From: Spinacia oleracea
Taxonomy: Eukaryota > Streptophyta > Magnoliopsida > Caryophyllales > Amaranthaceae
Reading direction: 5' to 3'
NCBI RefSeq assembly: GCF_020520425.1
Contig: NC_079487.1
Coordinates: forward strand, 85,875,141 to 85,939,140
Length of the DNA stretch: 64,000 nucleotides
The notes beneath the pieces are model-generated. The model saw only the letters and a program-made list of their open reading frames with translations, was not told the origin of the DNA and made no database searches. Both the position numbers and the translations under genes were made by a program. Each line of letters opens with the position of its first letter. The stretch's first letter is position 1. Below are positions 58,130-64,000 of this stretch, in pieces.

Positions 58130-58651
58130 TGAAGGAAATATGTCCTTCACCCATGGTGCATTAAGTCTAATACCAAGGTTCGGATTAATTGCGAACAATT
58201 AATTCAGTGAGATCAAGTGATCGGAACAGCTAGCTGGAGCAATGCTTCCGATCAGTGAGTTCTAATGGATATTGAACTCACAACTTACTCTTGACTGAAC
58301 CTACAAGGGCACACCAATGACACGTAACAGATCACCGGATTAAATGAATCGCAAATTCATTTAATAGCCTTTCGGGATTTAAGTTGGAAACGTATTATAC
58401 GATACGACCTTGCATCGGAATCGTATATCGTATCGCGAATATTCGTAAGCTATGCGAGACGAATAAATCGTATCGTACGACGGTGATTCGTCGTATACGA
58501 AACGATAAATAATATATCGGAAATATATTTAATCGCGAATACGAGGAGCGGCCCATGAGCCGAGTGCACGAAGCACTCAAGGCCCATGGGCGCGCGCACA
58601 ACTAGGCAAGCAAGCAAAGCAAACGCAGCAGCAGCGAGGCCCTTGTGGCGC
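58130..58651 (+). mobile_element. copia LTR fragment, 5' half
   Basis: It begins TGAAGGAAATATGTCC and follows the same order of blocks as LTR A read on its own strand: ttaagtctaat, attaattcagtgagatcaag, then cttactcttgactgaacc, then a GC-rich segment. The sequence is clearly diverged, a related family. It is cut off at 58651 by the next LTR. Confidence 0.65.
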
Positions 58652-60112
58652 TGTGAGGGGGTCGAAAAAGCGCGAGGCTAATGCGTGACCTCGTCCCTCG
58701 TGGGTGTGACGATTCTTTTTATTCAATCAAGTGTAATTGGATTTCCTGTGAGTTTACACCCAATTGACTAGTAATATAGGAGTCGCCATTCAGTTTTGAA
58801 CGACAATGAGAAAAACTGACAAAACCCGGTTATCGTGACATAAAGGGAGTGCAATTATGTTTTACCCCGACGGCCGTAGGTTCCCTTGTGATCCCTGGTG
58901 TGGGGATCTCTCAACATACACCCGCAAGGTAGAGATTGAGGGTTCGGGGGACTGTAACTACCGAGAGGAGTACTTCGCTCGTCGATAACTCCAGAGGCAG
59001 GATATCCTTACTAGCTCAGCATAAATAATTGAAGGGACATGTGTTAACTATTAAACTAATCTGAGTTGATTTTAGCAATATGCAACATATAATACTAATT
59101 CGATTATAATTATCTGATTTAAATAGCATTAAGGGACCTAGCATGATAACCTGATTTCCCAAAAATATTATATTGGTTAGGCGTGATAGAACAATCAGAT
59201 TTAGTTAGTTTAACAGTTCATAAAAAGGGCGAGGAAAGCAGTTAAATCATCGAAAAGGGACACATTACGACGTACCCTTGAGAGGTGCGTCACGGTTCTC
59301 AGAAAACTAACCACTTTGACTTTGCTATTTCTCCTTTTTATTTAACGAATCTCAATTATGGGACAGGATACGTTCTGTTCGATTTATGGATCGATTGCGA
59401 CAGAACGCGTGAACAGTTTCGCAGCGTGAGGCTTAGGCTAAGGGTTGGAGTCAATACTCAGAATATAATTGTGTCTTGTGTGTCCTTTTCATGTCGAATT
59501 TAGGGGTCTATTTATAGGGAAGAGTTCGTGGAAAGATAGAATTGCAGAGTTCTAATCCACAAAGAATTAGGAAAAAACACGTACCCAGGTATTTTCAGCG
59601 CCCAGGCCCGGGCGCCGAAGATTTCGGCGCCCAGAGCCAGGCGTTGAAAATAGGGTCTGGGCTGTTTTCTTTAGTCAGATTCGGATTCCTGAAATTCGTA
59701 GAGTTTGAGACTTAATCGAGTCTTTTAGCGCGTATCAATTTTATGACGGAATGCGTCTGGGCCCGTTACGAACTCTAGGCTCGTTAGGATTTTAATTAAT
59801 ACGTAACTCTTATTTCCGAATCATATTAGGAATAGGATTCTCGCAGTTTTCTATCTCATTTAGGATTTATTTTGGAATGCAACACCTAATTCTGACAGGT
59901 TTCTATCCTTTATGATTTGCCACTTTTTAGAAGCTACCTTTTACGGCAGTTACTATTTTTAGCAGGTTTCCATAAATAGCAGGTTTCGGGTGAAATGAAA
60001 AGGGGAATTGAGATTCGTTTATGTTATAGGAGATGCGTTGTCAAGTGGAGATTTATGCTTTCATCATCGAACCTTTCCCTTTCGGGAATGGGGACAAAAG
60101 TAGGTGTCTACA
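58652..60112 (+). mobile_element. Tat/Ogre-like 5' LTR, 1461 bp (inferred)
   Basis: Candidate boundaries are TGTGAGGGGGTCGAAAAAGC at 58652 and GTAGGTGTCTACA at 60112 (TG...CA). A TATA box (ctatttatag) lies near 59508. The left edge interrupts a copia LTR. I infer Tat/Ogre affinity from what follows: tandem repeats in the leader and an extra ORF ahead of gag. The second LTR is outside the window, so the boundaries are not proven. Confidence 0.55.
59593..59654. repeat. GC-rich double palindrome, copy 1 (in LTR)
   Basis: TTTTCAGCGCCCAGGCCC starts the unit and CAGGCGTTGAAAA ends it. The two halves pair around a central gat, and each half is itself palindromic (gcgcc...ggcgc). Related copies lie at 61920-61979 and 62861-62916. 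Confidence 0.75.
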
Positions 60113-60636
60113 GTTAGCCCCCACTTTGACTGAGTCTTGGAGTAAGACGATGGTCAAAGTATTAGATGGAGTGCGTCACACAAGCCATGGTGTATGTGAC
60201 CTGTTTTGCGAGGGTCTCACGAGCCCCCGAGTGATAACATTTGACTTAAGGGTCATCACTTGAAGTGTCGACATATCCCTCACGTGTCATTGGGATTTGT
60301 CAACTGATAGTATAAAAACTTCCTCACTTTGTCATTGGAAGGATCTAAAGGTGCGTAGAAACTCCCTCACTTTGTCATTGGGAGTAGCTACAGATGTTTT
60401 CGAAATCAAAGCTATAAAGTGTAATTGGGCCTGGCCAAGCCCAATCACGAGGTAAAAAATGTTTTTAAAGATTCTCATTTTCAGGGCTAGCTAAACGAGA
60501 AAACCCCCTTATATTTATGGGACGTAAAACGAAGGAGAATCCTGCACATCGCTCTTTTTTGGAAAAAAACGGAAAACCAATCCTTTTAATTTTTGGAAAA
60601 GGGAAAACCAGAAAAAGTTATCGCTGCAGCGACTAA
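60113..60636 (+). other. retroelement leader, no gene
   Basis: Non-coding. The word ctcactttgtcattgg occurs twice (60324 and 60366), a small internal repeat. No primer-binding site that I can match to a tRNA follows the LTR end. Confidence 0.35.
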
Positions 60637-61070
60637 GGACCTGCACGGTTAGTGATGCAGACCCCGTTGGCTAAAGATGGCGAGCTTGTCCGCTAAGGGT
60701 GGACACCCCGTCCGATAGAAGTGGACGAATCTGTTTTTGAATTTTGAAAATAAGGACCTACGCGGTTTGTGACGTAGACCCCGCCGGCTAAAGATGGCGA
60801 ACCTGTCCGCTAAGGGTGGACACCCCGTCCGATAGAAGTGGACGAATCTATTTTGAAATTTTGTTTTGCTTTTTTGAAAATAAGGACCTACGCGGTTTGT
60901 GACGTAGACCCCGCCGGCTGAAGATGGCGAGCCTGTTTTAATTTTGAAAACTGAGGACCTGCGCGGCTAGTGACGCAGACCCCGACCGCTGAGGGTGGGC
61001 GAGCCCTGTCCGCTAAGGGTGGACGTCCCTGAATTCGTTTTTTCGATTTGGGAACTCGCGTGGTTGGTGA
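60637..61070 (+). repeat. leader tandem repeat, about 70-130 bp unit, four copies
   Basis: Copies start at about 60637, 60754, 60884 and 60955, each opening with ggacctacgcgg-like sequence, then gtgacgtagaccccg, then ggctaaagatggcgagc and, in the longer copies, tgtccgctaagggtggacac. A decayed fifth piece may follow to 61110. Variable tandem repeats of this kind are typical of Tat/Ogre non-coding regions. Confidence 0.85.
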
Positions 61071-61110
61071 CGCGATCTTGCCGACTGAAGATGGGCAAGT
61101 TCCTATTTCT

Positions 61111-61919
61111 TTGGTTCTTTGTGATTTCTTTTGAGAATTTCTTTTTATTCATTCTTGCAAGAGCGAATTCTTTCGAGGGATGCTCGAATTTAGTTGTAAC
61201 TTGAACGTGGGCTGACAACGTGTTCAGACGGATCTTTGTCTTGCGACCGTCTGCTTTCGTGATTTTGAGCTAGTCTTTACGGCTCGACTTGGTCTTTGAT
61301 CAGAGGACCGTGTACAAGTGTCAGTGACGTCCTTTCGATGAGGTCGAACCTGTTGTTGTTCTTTTTTGAGATATCCAAACATGATATGGTGTATGGCGCA
61401 GTCCGGGAATGTGATTTTGATCGCGCGCTCCTTGTTGGAGTCTATTTTTTCGCGAGCCCCCAAGCACTGGGGCTCGTCGGTTGTTTTTCGCATCTTGTAA
61501 TCATGTTTGGGGTCATGCTCGTATGTGCAAGCGACCTTTTATAGTAGTGTGCTACTTTAGCGAAGCCGTGGAGTGCGACTTTAGTTTTCAGGCGACATCC
61601 GGTTAGCTTGGCCCGGATTAATCCTTTGACAGACAAACATTTTTTATTTGGAAAACCAATGACTTGACGACACATATTTTTGGTGTTTCGAAGAATGACC
61701 ATGATATTTAACTTGTTTTTTTTTTTTGAAAAGTGTACATAAACATTTTCTGAGACGAGTCTAATTTTCGACCAAGTTTTAATGTTATATTTTTTTCTTG
61801 CTTATTTGGGAGCTAAAGGTTCTTTGGGCTTGATCCTACTTGCAATAGGGCCTCGTGTTTAGCAACACGGTCTTAAGTCCTTTCCTGTTCCGTGTTTTGT
61901 GAAATCTGGGCCTTGGGCT
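61111..61919 (+). other. retroelement leader, no gene
   Basis: Short frames on both strands with no domain; it reads as the continuing untranslated leader. Confidence 0.35.
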
Positions 61920-61979
61920 GCATTTTCAACGCCCAAGGCCAGGCGTTAAACATTTCGGCGCCCAGCCTTGGGCGCTGAA
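61920..61979. repeat. GC-rich double palindrome, copy 2 (in leader)
   Basis: TTTTCAACGCCCAAGGCCAG opens the unit, tttcggcgccc is at the centre, and GGGCGCTGAAAG closes it. It has the same fold as copy 1 with several compensating changes. Confidence 0.72.
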
Positions 61980-62061
61980 AGTCTTTTCCTGGTAATATTT
62001 GTCTTTCGGATTTCCTAACACGTTTCCGAATGGGATCAGGATGTCATTGGGTGCGTTCAGC

Positions 62062-62071
62062 TATATATAAG
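62062..62071 (+). promoter_or_regulatory. TATA box ahead of the ORF1-like gene
   Basis: CTATATATAAGGG lies about 90 bases before the ATG at 62154, with a pyrimidine-rich probable start region (tctctcttttctttttg) between. This spacing suits a separate pol II promoter for the downstream gene rather than read-through from the LTR alone. Confidence 0.55.
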
Positions 62072-62153
62072 GGCTACATACGTCCCTATTTTCTACTACT
62101 CTCAAATTCTCTCTTTTCTTTTTGTTGTGCTTTAATTATTCATTGCTTTTGCC

Positions 62154-63952
62154 ATGTCGATCCCTACTTTCTCACTCCAACGGACTGTTAGGCGTTGGCT
62201 ACGGGCCCTTACTCCCACAGAAAAAGCTTTGTTAAAAGAATACCACTTAGAGGCACTTTTAGGCTTACAACAAATTAATATTGATTATAACTTTCTGCAT
62301 GCTGCCCTAAGCTTTTGGGACTCCGATCATCATGTTTTTTCCTTTCGGGGCAACGAAATATGTCCTTTGCCCGATGAATTTGCTGCGATCCTTGGTTATC
62401 CTACTAATGCTACTCCTGTTACCCCTGGCACTATTGAAGAGGGTAAAACAACCATAAGGGCTTTCCTAGGACTAGATGATAACATGTTTGCTGAAATTGT
62501 TGTAGATGATAAGGTTAACTTGGCAAAACTTGTAAAACATTATTTTAGGCCTAGTAAGAACATGACCGAACAGAAATTGAACATCCGAGCCCTTGTATTT
62601 TTCTTGTTGAATCATTATTTGCTGTCGAATAACAATGGTGAGTTCGGTGACATAAGGTTGATCCCCTTGATTAGCCAGATGGAAAGTTGCTATTCTATTG
62701 TGTCGTTGGTTGTTGCCGAGACTTTGCTGAGTGCGGATGAGTTGAAGAAGGATGCCAAATCCGAACATTTTAAGGGAAGCCCCCTATTACTACTGGTGAT
62801 CGATTTTTCCTTGGGCACGTATACGTCCCTTTTGCATATTTTTTTTTGCCTGGGGCTGAGTTTTAGCGCCCAGGGCTGGGCGCTGGAGTTTTCGGCGCCT
62901 GGTCCTGGGCGTTGAAACTGCGCCCCAGGGACCATTTTTTTCATTCTTTTGATTCGATCGTACCTGTTTTTGCAGATTTGGCTTGCGGAACGGCTTAGAC
63001 TTTTGGAAGCTCCTGCCGATCCTAAACATTATCGCCCTATAGCCTTGGGTAACCGAAAATACCTGCACCAAGGTCAGGACGAGGCCGAATGGACCTCCTT
63101 TTTTACTTATGGCATTTGTTCTATTAAGTGGGTGGTACCATGGTGGGGTTTGACTACTATGACAGGGGGTTCTGATGTATCGGTTTATGTTTCTTTGTTG
63201 GGGCTATCTCGTCCCATTTATATTTTCCCTTACCGAGTCATGCGTCAATATGGTTTAAGCAGACTATCCCCTTTTCTGATACGGTACCACCTAAGGTAGC
63301 GGCCTTTTCACAAACACGGGTCTTAGCGTGGGCTAAGTATTATGATGGTCTCCCGCGTTGGGCCGTAGCTACAAATGGCTTTGTGGGTCTTTCTGAAAAC
63401 TACAAGTTGTGGATGAGCTCCGATGATAAAGATGTGAGGACCGAGGCTCGAAATGGGGAGCCGGCTGAGCTTTTGATACCTCGTATTCGTGTTAAATATG
63501 AGGGTCCTGATTCTGCCAGACCTCGTACCTATAGTATTAAGACTGTGAAAGCTCATCCTGATCGAAAGCGAAAGGAAGTTCCTCCCCATTCCAGTTTCAG
63601 GCCTAAAAAGATGCCTAACATGAAGGGGCCTGCTGTTGTTAAAAGAAATGCAAGCTCTCGCGGAGATCGTCGCCGGAACAATGTATGGGTTAGGAAGGCT
63701 CAGCCGCCTGTAGAAACAGTGGCTAGTCTAGTTGATGATAATAATCCTTCTCCCACCATTGCCTGTGCCCTCGAGGCTGAGCGGGCTATAACTGAGAATG
63801 TTTCTGAAGCCTTGGTATCTTTGGAAGTTAGTGTCCAGGAGCCGGTTCTTATGGAGATTGACATTGGGGCAGCGCGGAAGACTGTGGGGGTGGATCCTGC
63901 GAATATTGCCCTCTACAAGACTTTATTTGATGATCCAGAAGAACTAGAGTAG
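62154..63952 (+). pseudogene. retroelement ORF1-like protein (DUF7745/plant-mobile-domain type), frameshifted
   Basis: I recognise the family only by pattern: proteins of this type (a long helical domain near plant mobile domain/DUF7745) recur ahead of gag in some large plant retroelements. Function unknown. Exon 1, 62154-62795 (214 codons): MSIPTFSLQRTVRRWLRALT, a FSFRGNEICPLPDEFAAILG block and a LNIRALVFFLLNHYLLSN block. Intron 62796-62975 is GT-AG and contains a GC-rich palindrome. Exon 2 resumes at 62976 (IWLAERLRLLEAPADPKHYR) and continues to about 63252, where the frame slips by one base just after RVMRQYG. The rest is open in the other frame to the stop at 63952: AWAKYYDGLPRWAVATNGF, then a basic tail (RNASSRGDRRRNN) and an acidic end. 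With one lost base it is probably not functional. Gag-pol would lie past the window. Confidence 0.6.
62861..62916. repeat. GC-rich double palindrome, copy 3 (in the ORF1 intron)
   Basis: Begins TTTTAGCGCCCAGGGCTGGG, centre ttttcggcgcc, end GGGCGTTGAAAC. It lies wholly within the intron and could make a strong hairpin in the pre-mRNA. Confidence 0.72.
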
Positions 63953-64000
63953 TGTAGTTCTTGCTAGGGTGTAGGTGCCCTCCATTTATTTCAGTCGTGT

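Noticed and set aside
1-64000. CRISPR arrays, bacterial operons or rRNA genes
   Set aside because: None seen; the repeats are transposon termini, microsatellites or LTR arrays, and the coding genes are spliced plant or transposon genes.

Overview
The window is plant nuclear DNA: a eudicot with spliced genes, plant-type Helitrons, CACTA, Stowaway, SINE and LTR elements. The repeat types would suit the Amaranthaceae (spinach/beet group), but that placement is inference. I see one gene that looks like an intact single-copy host gene, a chloroplast-type glutathione peroxidase (GPX) with six exons at 21243-24330. Almost everything else is transposable-element DNA, much of it nested.

Layout. 1-4868: 5' part of a minus-strand Ty1/copia element (gag broken by one stop, long leader, primer-binding site, 1385-bp LTR). 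4869-6388: a Ty3/gypsy LTR piece and an opposite-strand copia LTR piece. 6546-9795: two Stowaway MITEs flanking a 2.4-kb minus-strand Helitron. 9944-20231: a probable 10.3-kb plus-strand Helitron carrying a broken MAPKKK (YODA-like) copy, other exon-like pieces and a solo copia LTR. 21243-24330: GPX, with a MITE in its last intron. 24859-25297: a Stowaway element containing a tRNA-like SINE head.

25395-53525 is one five-member, four-deep nest, resolved by matching termini and target duplications. A Tourist-like MITE (TSD TAA) is interrupted by an R2/R4-type LINE with a full-length 1063-residue ORF and, separately, by a minus-strand Helitron carrying a CDK-like kinase exon. Near its 3' end that Helitron holds an LTR retrotransposon (548-bp LTRs, TSD attgt) carrying an HSP70 fragment. 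Its 5' LTR is split by a 16.8-kb CACTA transposon (TSD tcc) whose tnpD- and tnpA-like genes can both be spliced into open frames.

53526-57210 holds further MITEs, a small Helitron sitting inside another element's terminal repeat, and a SINE with a perfect 12-bp duplication. 57211-64000 is another LTR-retroelement zone: a copia LTR piece cut by a Tat/Ogre-like LTR, a leader with about 120-bp tandem repeats, and an ORF1-like gene (DUF7745/plant-mobile-domain type) with its own TATA box, one intron and one frameshift. A palindromic GC-rich unit recurs three times there. All exon boundaries and homologies were worked out by eye; none was checked by database search.
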